Shown piece after piece: positions 1 through 8,313 of a stretch of DNA of 64,000 nt. How positions within the stretch are numbered: position 1 is the stretch's first letter; every line of letters begins with the position of its first letter. The notes beneath the pieces were generated by a model that saw nothing but the letters and a program-made list of their open reading frames with translations, was not told the origin of the DNA and ran no database searches. Where the stretch lies: the NCBI RefSeq assembly GCF_010725055.1, contig NZ_BJKB01000003.1, forward strand, positions 124,001-188,000, read 5' to 3'. Both the position numbers and the translations under genes were made by a program. This DNA is from Gelidibacter japonicus (GTDB lineage: Bacteria; Bacteroidota; Bacteroidia; Flavobacteriales; Flavobacteriaceae).

Positions 1-331
1 TAACGGCATAAACGATACCATCAAAAGGTTCATTGAATTCCATATTGGGTTGGGAGTAATACCGAATGATAATGTATTTGCTAAATTCTTCTGACAGACC
101 AACAACAAAGAAGGCTTTTATGAATTGTTCATAGACACTATGATCATTTTTTAATGGAAGTGGGATGTCAATGATGATATAAAGTAGTGTCGTTATGATA
201 ATACTGACAATGGCGCCTAAAAGGAAATTGTAAAAGAGAAGCCTTTTAGGCTCTTTTTCATATTTATCTTTTATGAAAATGTAAAAGATGATGATGAGAA
301 CAGGCGCAATGGCTAATAATAATAAGGTCAT
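1..331 (-). CDS. PrsW-like intramembrane protease (partial, C-terminus outside window)
   Basis: The first 110 residues are present and the gene runs off the left edge. Hydrophobic segments at about residues 1-20 and 35-57 flank a charged loop. The motif EEFSK at residues 81-85, followed by FDGIVYA at 103-109, matches the glutamate-based active-site region of the PrsW/CAAX-like intramembrane protease superfamily. Family members cleave or monitor membrane proteins, for example anti-sigma factors; the substrate here is unknown. The ATG overlaps the stop of the upstream Nudix gene by 4 bp (ATGA), so it is probably the last gene of a translationally coupled four-gene minus-strand run. Confidence 0.75.
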   Translation of the reverse strand, partial: MTLLLLAIAPVLIIIFYIFIKDKYEKEPKRLLFYNFLLGAIVSIIITTLLYIIIDIPLPLKNDHSVYEQFIKAFFVVGLSEEFSKYIIIRYYSQPNMEFNEPFDGIVYAV

Positions 332-897
332 ATCTTTTTCTTATATAGTCGATGTTCGATAGCGGCAATAACCTCAAGATAATAAGGTGTATTGCTGGAT
401 ATAAAATGACCATTAACATCGCTATTTTTCAGTAACTTACGAAATTCGGGAATAGATACAAATTTCACTTCCTCCACTTCGTTTTTATCCAAGTTGAAAT
501 CATTTAAAGCATAATCAATCTTAGCTATAAAGGTATGATGGAATTCATTGTCCTTGATACCATTTGGGTAGCTTTGAAAACACTCATAGATCCCTATTTT
601 TTCTAAATGAGCTTCAGGAATGCAAATTCCAATTTCTTCCCATATCTCCCTTACAGCCGCTTGAGTAATTGTTTCACCAGAATCTACATGCCCAGCCACC
701 GATACATCCCATAATAAGGGGCAAATAGTTTTGGATGCCGCACGTTGTGCCAATAATATTTCGGCTTTAGAATTATAAAACCATACATGGGCGGTGTTAT
801 GGTAATGGCCTTTAATGTGGATTTCTGATTTTGGGCGACTTTTTCCGGTAGGGGACCCATCTGCATTTAAAACATCAATATGTTCTTCTGTAGTCAT
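328..897 (-). CDS. Nudix hydrolase (IPP isomerase-like subgroup)
   Basis: This is a 189-residue cytosolic protein. A complete Nudix box lies at about residues 69-91: G-x5-E-x7-REIWEEIGI with all metal-binding Glu/Arg residues present. The N-terminus (EEHIDVLNADG, then a His-rich strand and QRAASK) resembles the IPP-isomerase-like Nudix subgroup that hydrolyses nucleotide-linked or similar pyrophosphates. Substrate cannot be read from the sequence. It starts 1 bp after the class V aminotransferase stop and overlaps the PrsW-like gene by 4 bp, so the three are likely cotranscribed. Clear family, unknown substrate. Confidence 0.88.
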   Translation of the reverse strand: MTTEEHIDVLNADGSPTGKSRPKSEIHIKGHYHNTAHVWFYNSKAEILLAQRAASKTICPLLWDVSVAGHVDSGETITQAAVREIWEEIGICIPEAHLEKIGIYECFQSYPNGIKDNEFHHTFIAKIDYALNDFNLDKNEVEEVKFVSIPEFRKLLKNSDVNGHFISSNTPYYLEVIAAIEHRLYKKKI

Positions 898-898
898 C

Positions 899-2059
899 TT
901 AATCCATCACTGATTTTAAACAGCTTACAAATTTATCAAAATCTGCTTCAGTATTAAAAAAATGACAAGATAAACGTACGAAAGTGCCTCTAAAAGAAAC
1001 AAATATATTGTTTTTCTTTAGTTCTTTTTTAAAGGTTTTGATATTAACTGTTTCAGGTAATTTAAGTCCAAAAAGATGATGGCTTCTGTAGTCGTCGGCT
1101 TCTATATCGCATCCCAAATCGCGCAGTTCACTAACAGCCTTAGCCGAAATTTGCTTGCAATACTCCTGAATAGCTTTAGGCGTCCATGAAATAACTTGTT
1201 TCAAAGCTTCCAACTGCATTTTTACATGGATAAAGCTCCCGCTCTCTCCCATAACATATCGGTTGGCAAGTGGTTTGTATTGTGACTGATATTGCGTCAA
1301 ATCGGGCAGAATATGACTATCCAATCGATTGGTCCAATTCTCTTCCAACGGCTCTCCGTGATCAAAATATGGTCCGTAATAGGCATATCCGCAGCCATAA
1401 GGTCCAAAAAGCCATTTGTAACCCGCACAGATCAAGGCATCTGGCTGCAATTCTTTAATCGAAAATGGCAATGCTCCAACAGATTGACTGCCATCTATAA
1501 TCATCAAGGCACCATGCTGTCGCGTTTTTGCCCTAATGGTCTTTAAATCGAATAAAGCGCCACTCGACCAATGGATATGTCCCATGGCAACGACCGCTGT
1601 GGAATCATCAATAGCTTCTAAAATAGCCTCATTCCATAATTTGGTACGATCGGTTTTGGTCCTTGGTGCTTCAACAATTTTTAGTTGAGCGTTGTATTTA
1701 TCGGTTAATTTCTTCCAAGAATAATAATTACTGGGAAATTGTTCTTGCATTAATACCACGGTATCACCAGGTTTTAATTTAATGTTTTTTGCAACCGTTG
1801 CAATTCCATAAGAAACCGAAGGAGTACTTGCAATTCGCTCATAATCATCTAATTCAATAAGCTTGGCAAACCTTTTCTTTAACTCTATAACGGGATCAAA
1901 AAAATCAGAGGATGGAATTAAATAAGGTCTGCTTTTTTGCATTACCGCATCAATTCCCGCTTTTTCCACCGCTTTAAACGACGGCGATAAGCTCGCCGTG
2001 TTTAAATAGCAGATGTTTTCAGGTAGGTCAAACAGATTTTTTTGTTCAGTTATATCCAT
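899..2059 (-). CDS. class V aminotransferase family PLP enzyme
   Basis: The protein is 386 residues, the usual size for fold-type I PLP enzymes of the class V group (cysteine desulfurase/isopenicillin epimerase-like). The PLP pocket is visible as IIDGSQSVG (Asp189) and the Schiff-base lysine in CAGYKWLFGPYG (Lys215). There is no C-terminal cysteine loop of the desulfurase type, so an epimerase- or aminotransferase-like reaction is more likely; the substrate is unknown. Its ATG shares one base with the TAA of the M42 peptidase upstream (TAATG), indicating coupling. Confidence 0.85.
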   Translation of the reverse strand: MDITEQKNLFDLPENICYLNTASLSPSFKAVEKAGIDAVMQKSRPYLIPSSDFFDPVIELKKRFAKLIELDDYERIASTPSVSYGIATVAKNIKLKPGDTVVLMQEQFPSNYYSWKKLTDKYNAQLKIVEAPRTKTDRTKLWNEAILEAIDDSTAVVAMGHIHWSSGALFDLKTIRAKTRQHGALMIIDGSQSVGALPFSIKELQPDALICAGYKWLFGPYGCGYAYYGPYFDHGEPLEENWTNRLDSHILPDLTQYQSQYKPLANRYVMGESGSFIHVKMQLEALKQVISWTPKAIQEYCKQISAKAVSELRDLGCDIEADDYRSHHLFGLKLPETVNIKTFKKELKKNNIFVSFRGTFVRLSCHFFNTEADFDKFVSCLKSVMD

Positions 2060-3150
2060 TACTTTCCAAAATAACTAAAAGTGTCATTTTCTTTAATGTT
2101 CAATAGGGATTCGTATATTAATTTGATCACGTTTTCCACATCGTCACGATGAACCATTTCTACCGTGGTATGCATATATCGGAGTGGAAGTGAAATCAGG
2201 GCACTTGCCACACCCATGCCACTGTAGGCAAAAGCGTCCGTATCTGTCCCTGTAGCTCTTGAGCAGGCGGAACGTTGGAAAGGTATTTTTTTGGCCTCTG
2301 CAGTTTCCGTAATGAGATCTCTTAGTTTTTGTTGAACGGCAGGAGCATAAGCCACTACGGGTCCTAAACCTAATTCTAAATGCCCCTCTTTTTTCTTGTC
2401 GATCATTGGCGTCGTAGTATCGTGAGTTACGTCAGTGACAATAGCAACGTCAGGTTTGATGCGTTCTGCAATCATCTCTGCACCTCGTAATCCGATTTCT
2501 TCCTGAACGGAATTTGTTATATAAAGTCCAAAGGGCAATTTCTTTTTGTTTTCATGCAATAGGCGCGCTACCTGCGCAATCATAAAACCTCCAATACGGT
2601 TGTCGAGAGCTCGGCATACAAACTTATCATTGTTCAAGATATGGAAGGTGTCAGGGTAAGTAATGACACATCCCACATGAACGCCCATTTTCTCAACTTC
2701 TTCCTTGTTTTTTGCTCCAACATCTATAGTAATATTTTCAGGTTTTGGTGCTTCTTCCTTTGATTTATCTCGAGTGTGAATTGCAGGCCACCCAAATACA
2801 CCTTTGACGATGCCATTTTTTGTGTGGATATTTACAATCTTACTGGGGGCTATCTGATGGTCACTGCCACCATTTCTGATCACATAAATAAGGCCATTAT
2901 CTGTAATGTAGTTGACGTACCATGAAATCTCATCGGCATGTCCTTCAATAACTACCTTGTATTTTGCTTTTGGATTGATGACGCCTACTGCGGTTCCGTA
3001 GGTATCTGTGATAAATTCATCAACATAAGGCTTAAGGTAGTCCATCCATAATTTCTGTCCTGTCCATTCATAGCCAGTAGGTGATGCATTGTTTAAATAA
3101 TTCTCTAAAAACTCTAATGATTTTTTGTCTAAAATGCTCTTTTTTGCCAT
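2059..3150 (-). CDS. M42 family metallopeptidase (aminopeptidase/endoglucanase-like)
   Basis: The 363-residue protein has the full M42 metal site: EGHADE (His71, Asp73), ALDNR (Asp183), the catalytic pair in SVQEEIG (Glu217/Glu218), Asp240 in VTDVTHD and His327 near the C-terminus. M42 enzymes are tetrahedral dodecameric cytosolic aminopeptidases that trim peptides; older annotation as endoglucanase is probably wrong. There is no signal peptide. It is the first gene of the run M42, aminotransferase, Nudix, PrsW, suggesting a role in recycling peptides or modified metabolites, but that is inference. Confidence 0.9.
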   Translation of the reverse strand: MAKKSILDKKSLEFLENYLNNASPTGYEWTGQKLWMDYLKPYVDEFITDTYGTAVGVINPKAKYKVVIEGHADEISWYVNYITDNGLIYVIRNGGSDHQIAPSKIVNIHTKNGIVKGVFGWPAIHTRDKSKEEAPKPENITIDVGAKNKEEVEKMGVHVGCVITYPDTFHILNNDKFVCRALDNRIGGFMIAQVARLLHENKKKLPFGLYITNSVQEEIGLRGAEMIAERIKPDVAIVTDVTHDTTTPMIDKKKEGHLELGLGPVVAYAPAVQQKLRDLITETAEAKKIPFQRSACSRATGTDTDAFAYSGMGVASALISLPLRYMHTTVEMVHRDDVENVIKLIYESLLNIKENDTFSYFGK

Positions 3151-3250
3151 TGGTAAATATTTTGTCTAAAATTAATAATATTAATAAGATTTTAAGGTTA
3201 ATGGATATGTAAATTCTTAATTTTGGGATGATTTTAGCGCTATTGCACCA

Positions 3251-3928
3251 ATGAAGTTGATAACCTACATTTTTGTTTTTTTACCCCTGTTGGTATTTGC
3301 CCAAGTTGATCCTGTTGAGAAAGATTCTACTGTGGTGGAATATTATTTTATTGATGGTGATTCCATACCTGTATCAACTATCGATTTGGATGCTGTCTTG
3401 GTATTAAGTAAATTGAAATTTGACAATAGGGATGATCGCATTCGCTATTTGATTTTGAAGCGAAGAACCATTAAGGTATATCCTTATGCAAAGCTAGCGG
3501 CTGAGCGTTTGGTAGAACTTAACAAGCGTTTGGAAACTCTGGAACGTAAAAGTGAGAAACGTAGATATGCCAAAATTATCCAAAGATATATTGAAGATGA
3601 ATTTTCGGAGGAACTCAAAAAGCTGACCAGAAAGGAAGGTCAGATTCTCGTCAAACTGATTCATCGTCAAACAGGAAAAACAACGTTTCAGTTGATTCAG
3701 GAATTGAGGAGTGGCTGGCGTGCGTTTTGGTTTAACAATACCGCAAAATTGTTTGATATTTCACTGAAGGAACAATTTAACCCTTTGGATGTGAGTGAAG
3801 ATTATTTGATAGAAGACATTTTGGAGCGTGCTTTTCAAAGTGGACAATTGGACCGTCAGAAATCAGCATTTCCTATCGATTATTTTGAGCTCACCAATAA
3901 ATGGGCCGGCAAAACCATTAAAAATTAA
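3251..3928 (+). CDS. DUF4294 family exported protein
   Basis: The 225-residue protein has a short signal peptide (LITYIFVFLPLLVFAQ, cut before VDP) and a basic helical central part (KRRTIKVYPYAKLAAERL) leading to a C-terminal block with GKTTFQLIQELRSGWRAFWF, which I recognise as DUF4294, found widely in Flavobacteriia. Its function is not known; a periplasmic location follows from the signal. A TAATTTTG box at 3218-3225 is a candidate -7 promoter element just upstream. Its TAA shares a base with the ATG of the hemolysin III gene, so the two form an operon. Confidence 0.8.
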   Translation: MKLITYIFVFLPLLVFAQVDPVEKDSTVVEYYFIDGDSIPVSTIDLDAVLVLSKLKFDNRDDRIRYLILKRRTIKVYPYAKLAAERLVELNKRLETLERKSEKRRYAKIIQRYIEDEFSEELKKLTRKEGQILVKLIHRQTGKTTFQLIQELRSGWRAFWFNNTAKLFDISLKEQFNPLDVSEDYLIEDILERAFQSGQLDRQKSAFPIDYFELTNKWAGKTIKN

Positions 3929-4554
3929 TGCGCTTACAATCGGATTTTGAGGAAAAACTTAATGCATGGACCCACGGCTTTGGTGCGCTGTTAGGAATTG
4001 CTGGGCTAATCTTATTAATTAGCTATAAGGAACACAAAACAGATTGGAGCTTGATTAGCGTAATCATTTATGGTGTTTCCATCATTGTTTTGTTTTCTGC
4101 ATCTGCCATTTACCATTCGGTTTCAGGTGAACGACGAAAGCATTATTTTAGGATTGTTGACCACATCAGTATTTATCTTTTAATTGCTGGAACCTATACG
4201 CCAGTTACTTTAATTGCGCTTAACAATAGCTTGGGATGGCCGTTGTTTTGGAGTGTGTGGGCAATAGCAGGATTTGGAATGATCCTGAAATTGTTCTTCA
4301 CCGGAAAATTCGAGATTTTTTCAACCCTATTGTATTTGGTAATGGGTTGGTTGATTATTTTCGATTTTTCCAATCTCTCAGAATCGATCGGACTTAATGG
4401 TTTAATTCTGTTTATTGCGGGAGGCGCATTTTATACTTTAGGGATTGTTTTTTATGCCGTTCATAAAATTCCGTATAATCATGTCATCTGGCATTTATTT
4501 GTCCTTGGAGGTGCTATCTGTCATTATTTAATGATTTTCTTATATATCCTTTAA
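3928..4554 (+). CDS. hemolysin III / PAQR (TrhA) family membrane protein
   Basis: The 208-residue protein has about seven hydrophobic segments. Family markers are EEKLNAWTHGFGALLG at the N-terminus, SAIYHS (residues about 57-62), DHISIYLLIAGTYTP in the middle and the C-terminal HLFVLGGAICHY. The conserved histidines and aspartate form a metal site in PAQR proteins. Bacterial TrhA members have been linked to membrane energetics and fluidity; haemolysis is unlikely to be the real role. It is translationally coupled to the DUF4294 gene and convergent with the transposase gene 10 bp downstream. Confidence 0.88.
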   Translation: MRLQSDFEEKLNAWTHGFGALLGIAGLILLISYKEHKTDWSLISVIIYGVSIIVLFSASAIYHSVSGERRKHYFRIVDHISIYLLIAGTYTPVTLIALNNSLGWPLFWSVWAIAGFGMILKLFFTGKFEIFSTLLYLVMGWLIIFDFSNLSESIGLNGLILFIAGGAFYTLGIVFYAVHKIPYNHVIWHLFVLGGAICHYLMIFLYIL

Positions 4555-4564
4555 AATGGTATCC

Positions 4565-5278
4565 TTAATAGCGAAATTTATCTTCTCCCCATTTTTTGGG
4601 ATTGTTTTTGATATAATTTGAAATGATATTGAATGCCTTTTCATTTCTGATAATGTGATCATAGAATCGGGTTTGCCATCCAAAATCCAGGTTTAGGCGG
4701 TTGGCATGTTTCGTCACGGCAGAATTATAGCCCCCAATGATTGAGGAGATGGAGTTTTTTCCAGGGTTGCGAAATCGGGTTTGGCCGATGGATTTTTGGG
4801 GATTTTCATGCGCATTGGGATATTCATTCGCATCGGGGAGCGACAAGGCATGCCTTGTCTGTACTGGGATGCGATCATGAATTGAATTTGCAACATCAAG
4901 GCGATTTGCATCATCAAGGCGATTGGGAGCATCCGTTAAATTCCCATCATCAATTTCAATAGGAATTTGATTTGAATCCCGAGAATTCGAAGTGGTATCA
5001 GGATCCACATTAATTATCAAAATGCCATGAATATGATTGGGCATCACAATAAATTCGCCCAAAGTTATATTTTTGGAGTGGTTTTTTATTTCGTGCCAAA
5101 ATACATCAGCAAGTACACCAACATTGGATAATTCCATTTTGTTGTTGACGACGCTTCCAAAATAATGCGCCCTATTTTTTGTGCAGATGGTTATGAAATA
5201 GGCCCCTTGCCAGCGATAATCCCAAGTTTGCAAACGTGCAGAAGGAATGCGATATTTATTTTGAAATTTATCAGCCAT
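4565..5278 (-). CDS. REP-associated tyrosine transposase (RAYT, Y1_Tnp/HUH)
   Basis: This 237-residue single-domain transposase opens with RRLQTWDYRWQGAYFITIC-like sequence and carries the HUH motif in MPNHIHGILII (about residues 80-90). The C-terminal half has SSIIGGYNSAVTKHAN and FGWQTRFYDHIIRN, the helix bearing the catalytic tyrosine. RAYTs process chromosomal REP palindromes and are normally solitary, as here. Between the two conserved halves (about residues 96-180) is a low-complexity linker. It contains an 18-bp perfect palindrome (4842-4859) and a tandem 18-bp repeat. No flanking target duplication was recognised. It sits between an unrelated plus-strand operon and an amidohydrolase. 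Confidence 0.9.
   Translation of the reverse strand: MADKFQNKYRIPSARLQTWDYRWQGAYFITICTKNRAHYFGSVVNNKMELSNVGVLADVFWHEIKNHSKNITLGEFIVMPNHIHGILIINVDPDTTSNSRDSNQIPIEIDDGNLTDAPNRLDDANRLDVANSIHDRIPVQTRHALSLPDANEYPNAHENPQKSIGQTRFRNPGKNSISSIIGGYNSAVTKHANRLNLDFGWQTRFYDHIIRNEKAFNIISNYIKNNPKKWGEDKFRY
4842..4859. repeat. perfect 18-bp palindrome inside the RAYT gene
   Basis: GACAAGGCATGCCTTGTC is identical to its reverse complement. It lies in the variable linker of the transposase gene and is read in frame on the minus strand as part of QTRHALS. RAYT enzymes recognise short palindromes, so this may be a REP-like unit carried by its own gene. No second copy was found in this window. Confidence 0.75.
4891..4926. 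repeat. tandem 18-bp imperfect repeat within the RAYT linker
   Basis: Two adjacent 18-bp units, 4891-4908 and 4909-4926, match at 16 of 18 positions and encode the six-residue repeat NRLDDA/NRLDVA on the minus strand. This shows the linker grows by in-frame tandem duplication. Confidence 0.7.
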
Positions 5279-5328
5279 TTTTTGTGGGGTATAATTTCAT
5301 TTAAAGCTATCACATTATTCCGAATATA

Positions 5329-6141
5329 TCAACCCAATTTGCTCACATCAATCTTAAACAATTCTGCAGCATTCTTCCACATTATCAGCTCTTTCTTATC
5401 CTCATCCAATTCCAATTGGTTCATAAATCGGAGATAGGATTTCATATTGCTAATGGGCCAATCGGTACCATAAAGTAGATATTTCGGATCGCCGGCATAG
5501 ATGATCATTTCTTCAATTTCCTTTTTCATATAGCGCTCAAATTTATCTGAAAAATCACCTAAGGTCAATCCGGATATATCGGCATGCACATTCTTGTTTT
5601 TGTAGACTATCTCCATGCAATCCTTAATCCATGGGCTTCCAACATGGCATATCACAATTTTTAAATCGGGATAATCAACTGCTAAATCATCAATATGGAT
5701 GGGGTGGGAGTATTTTATTTTTCCATTTGGCGCATAAGTATCACCAGAGTGAAACATCACCGGGACGTCAAACTCCATGGCCATATCGTACATGACCTTA
5801 AATCTGATATCATTAGGGTAAAAAGGTTCATATCCTGGGTAGAATTTCAGACCTTTAATGAGTCCAGCGTCAAGAAACTCGCTGAGTTCACGTAAGTCCC
5901 TATAATCGTAATTTAAATAGCTCACTCCCGCCACAACACCAAGATTGTTCCTGTCGCTAATGGCCTCAACTACCTTTCTGGTGCTTGGTCTGTGTTCATT
6001 TACTTTGTAAGACGACAATACCAATGAATAATCCACCTTATTTTCTTCCATGGTATCTGTTAGCTTATTGAGACAGTCTTCTAAAGAAACAACGCGATCT
6101 TCATGGTAATTATTGATATGGGTATGGACGTCTATAATCAT
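5329..6141 (-). CDS. amidohydrolase family protein (amidohydrolase_2 type)
   Basis: The 270-residue protein has the TIM-barrel metal-hydrolase pattern: DVHTHIN at residues 4-10, FHSGDT in the middle, ICHVGSPW, and YGTDWPISN near the C-terminus (metal-binding Asp). Length and layout fit the amidohydrolase_2 group (decarboxylases and lactonases of the ACMSD type, PF04909). Substrate is unknown. No signal peptide. It stands alone between the transposase and a gap of degenerate short repeats. Confidence 0.82.
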   Translation of the reverse strand: MIIDVHTHINNYHEDRVVSLEDCLNKLTDTMEENKVDYSLVLSSYKVNEHRPSTRKVVEAISDRNNLGVVAGVSYLNYDYRDLRELSEFLDAGLIKGLKFYPGYEPFYPNDIRFKVMYDMAMEFDVPVMFHSGDTYAPNGKIKYSHPIHIDDLAVDYPDLKIVICHVGSPWIKDCMEIVYKNKNVHADISGLTLGDFSDKFERYMKKEIEEMIIYAGDPKYLLYGTDWPISNMKSYLRFMNQLELDEDKKELIMWKNAAELFKIDVSKLG

Positions 6142-6210
6142 AGTGTTTTTTTATTTTTTGGTGAGGTTAACAATATCGAGAAATAATGGGAACTGGACAA
6201 GTTTGGTGTT

Positions 6211-6238
6211 CAGTATTCATTAAGCAGTATGCAGTGAG
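6211..6238. repeat. degenerate heptamer array (CAGTATG-like)
   Basis: Four consecutive 7-mers read CAGTATT, CATTAAG, CAGTATG and CAGTGAG. The array lies in a 252-bp intergenic gap upstream of the amidohydrolase. The 7-bp period recurs at several other gaps of the window. Confidence 0.5.
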
Positions 6239-6393
6239 TTGTATTTAGTCGCATTTTGATGAGACATTTTGTTGGGTGTCAGAATTTGCTCTGTTTTAAA
6301 TAATCCGCTAAGACCACAAATCGTGTTGGACCCTTAATAATTCAAAGATTTTATTCTTCAAATTATACTTTTGTAGCCACTGATAACTGCCGA

Positions 6394-6822
6394 TTATGAA
6401 TCTATAAAATCTTTATAATCTTCAAAAAACGCTTCAAACAGGGTCATTTTTTCAATAAAAAACTCCATAACCTCTTTCCAGCAATTTTTATTGTGAATGG
6501 AAACTCTTTGATTCAATTTGAGGTAGATTCTGGAGATTTCTTTGCCGTTTTCTAGGTAATACTCTTCTTCAAAAATCGCATCAGGCAAATAATCGTCGGT
6601 CAAGATTACCTTCAGGGATTGTAATTTATCCCAAAATTTAATTCGGTTTTCCAAATCATCTTCAAGGTCTAGGGCAACTAATGCCAATTTAGTGTCAAAA
6701 TGGAATTTGAAAGACAGTCCTTTCAGTCTGGTGTCATAAAGGATCCATTTTCGAGGGAATGATTTTCCGAAACTGATCCAAAATTCTTCTCTTAATTTTC
6801 TTGATTCTTCTTTGCTAAACAT
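6394..6822 (-). CDS. DUF4268 domain protein
   Basis: The 142-residue acidic soluble protein begins FSKEESRKLREEFWISFGK and ends with FFEDYKDFID, the signature of DUF4268, a domain also seen fused to nuclease-like proteins in other bacteria. No catalytic residues can be assigned and the function is unknown. A CAGTCAT heptamer array lies directly upstream of its ATG (6829-6847), separating it from the ZIP transporter gene, which runs in the same direction. Confidence 0.78.
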   Translation of the reverse strand: MFSKEESRKLREEFWISFGKSFPRKWILYDTRLKGLSFKFHFDTKLALVALDLEDDLENRIKFWDKLQSLKVILTDDYLPDAIFEEEYYLENGKEISRIYLKLNQRVSIHNKNCWKEVMEFFIEKMTLFEAFFEDYKDFIDS

Positions 6823-6828
6823 GTTTTT

Positions 6829-6847
6829 CAGTCATCAGTCATCAGTC
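6829..6847. repeat. CAGTCAT heptamer array
   Basis: Two perfect CAGTCAT units are followed by a partial third (CAGTC). The array fills most of the 31-bp gap between the ZIP transporter stop and the DUF4268 start. Confidence 0.65.
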
Positions 6848-6853
6848 TTTTCC

Positions 6854-7528
6854 TTAAATTAAATACGCCACCAAAATCCCCAATGCAATGAGTATCAGTT
6901 TTGTAAGGTTGAATCTGTGGTTTTCGTTGCTTTCAAACAAAATGACTGTTGAAATATGAAAAAAGATACCAATTACAATTGCATTGATGAAGAATAAATA
7001 ATCTCCCACAAAAGGTACGGTATTCGATACTAAGGTCCCCGTTGGTGTCATAAGTGCAAAAATGACGAGAAACCCAACAATTTGTCTCAATGTGAACTTT
7101 GACTCAACCAGATAGGTGGTGATCAACGCCGCAATAGGGATTTTATGGATGAGAACACCATAGACCATATCATTATGTTGATGGATTGGAAAACCTTCCA
7201 GAAAACTGTGGATACATAAACTGATGAACAACACCCATGGGAATCCTGTTTCGTGTTTATGGACATGAACATGGCCATGTTCTGCACCTTTAGAGAAAAA
7301 CTCCAATAAAATTTGCAAAAGAATGCCCAGCATAATGAACAACCCAGTTTGCTTGGCATCTAAATGCTCATATACCTCAGGCAATAAATCAAAAAGCGTC
7401 AAAGCCAATAAAAATGCGCCGCTGAATGATAATAGGAATTTAGTGTAATTGGACTTTTTATGCTTGAATATCAGCACCAATAAAACACCAATAATAACTG
7501 CTAAGAAAGGTAAAAAATACTGCTTCAT
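6854..7528 (-). CDS. ZIP family metal transporter
   Basis: The 224-residue integral membrane protein has about seven to eight hydrophobic segments. A His-rich loop (HGHVHVHKHE, residues about 84-93) precedes HSFLEGFP, the fourth-segment metal motif, and HKIPIA, the fifth-segment motif, both diagnostic of ZIP (zinc/iron) permeases that import divalent metal into the cytosol. In the second motif the usual Glu after Pro is replaced by Ile-Ala, a possible specificity change. The ATG overlaps the methyltransferase stop by 4 bp (7525-7528). Confidence 0.88.
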   Translation of the reverse strand: MKQYFLPFLAVIIGVLLVLIFKHKKSNYTKFLLSFSGAFLLALTLFDLLPEVYEHLDAKQTGLFIMLGILLQILLEFFSKGAEHGHVHVHKHETGFPWVLFISLCIHSFLEGFPIHQHNDMVYGVLIHKIPIAALITTYLVESKFTLRQIVGFLVIFALMTPTGTLVSNTVPFVGDYLFFINAIVIGIFFHISTVILFESNENHRFNLTKLILIALGILVAYLI

Positions 7529-8256
7529 TTGAAGATCATGATTAATCGTTCTGAAGTGCTTTTATGAAATTTCCGTAATTTGTAATCGCCAAAAATATCT
7601 AACAAATAAATACCAGCTTGTTCAAAAAGCTCCTCAAAATCGGATAATGTCTTTGCTTTAACGCGCTCTTGATAGTTGTAGGTTTTTCCTTGATCAGTGA
7701 AACTGATATCTTTGATAATATGGTTGTCTTCAACATATCTTTTCTGATAAAAATCAATACCGCCAATCGTCTTGACATCTTCAGGCACTAAATTTTCAAT
7801 CACAAAATCGGCATTCATAAAATCAATGACTCCGAATCCCGATTCATTTAAATCTGCCTTAATGGCTTTTAAGGTATTCAAGTTGTCTTCTGATCGATCA
7901 AAATAGCCAAAACTGGTAAAAAGATTAAATACGGCATCAAACTTCTCGTTATAGGGTTTGCACATATCATGCACCTCAAAGTGAAGTGTTTCATTTTCGT
8001 ATTTCTTGGCATACGCGATACTGTTTTCTGATAGGTCAACGCCAGTAACATCATATCCCAATGAGTTGAGATATATGGAATGACGTCCTTTCCCACATGC
8101 AAGATCGAGTATTTTTCCACCTTCCGGCAGATTCAAATACTGGGTGAGGTTATCCATAAATTGATGAGCTTCTGCGTGATCTCTATCGGCGTAAAGAATA
8201 TGATAATAAGGGGTATTGAACCATGAGGCATACCACTGCATTGTGTCTTTTGTCAT
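7525..8256 (-). CDS. class I SAM-dependent methyltransferase
   Basis: The SAM-binding motif I is GKILDLACGKGRHSIYL, followed by VTGVDLSENSI (acidic ribose-binding residue). The protein is about 243 residues. An upstream TTG at 8277 would add seven residues, but that codon lies inside the promoter palindrome (8273-8295). I therefore chose the ATG at 8256 (MTKDTMQW). Substrate is unknown; the fold is that of small-molecule or protein methyltransferases. It overlaps the ZIP gene by 4 bp and is divergent from the rRNA methyltransferase gene at 8314. Confidence 0.85.
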   Translation of the reverse strand: MTKDTMQWYASWFNTPYYHILYADRDHAEAHQFMDNLTQYLNLPEGGKILDLACGKGRHSIYLNSLGYDVTGVDLSENSIAYAKKYENETLHFEVHDMCKPYNEKFDAVFNLFTSFGYFDRSEDNLNTLKAIKADLNESGFGVIDFMNADFVIENLVPEDVKTIGGIDFYQKRYVEDNHIIKDISFTDQGKTYNYQERVKAKTLSDFEELFEQAGIYLLDIFGDYKLRKFHKSTSERLIMIFK

Positions 8257-8272
8257 TATAAATTCGTCTGAC

Positions 8273-8295
8273 TGCAAAAATACTTTATTTTTGCA
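8273..8295. promoter_or_regulatory. symmetric divergent promoter / operator palindrome
   Basis: TGCAAAAATA and TATTTTTGCA form perfect 10-bp arms around CTT. Each arm contains TATTTTTG, a full match to the Bacteroidetes -7 consensus TAnnTTTG, one on each strand (8286-8293 plus, 8275-8282 minus). The predicted starts would lie 10-15 bp before the two divergent ATGs (8256 and 8314). No good -33 TTTG was found on either side. Confidence 0.55.
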
Positions 8296-8313
8296 ATCTA
8301 TATCAGGAGAATA

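Noticed and set aside
2059-3150. Endoglucanase (cellulase) call for the M42 protein
   Set aside because: The metal ligands and fold are those of aminopeptidases, and there is no secretion signal.
6142-6393. CRISPR-like repeats
   Set aside because: Units are 7 bp, adjacent and without spacers; they are tandem microsatellite-like arrays.
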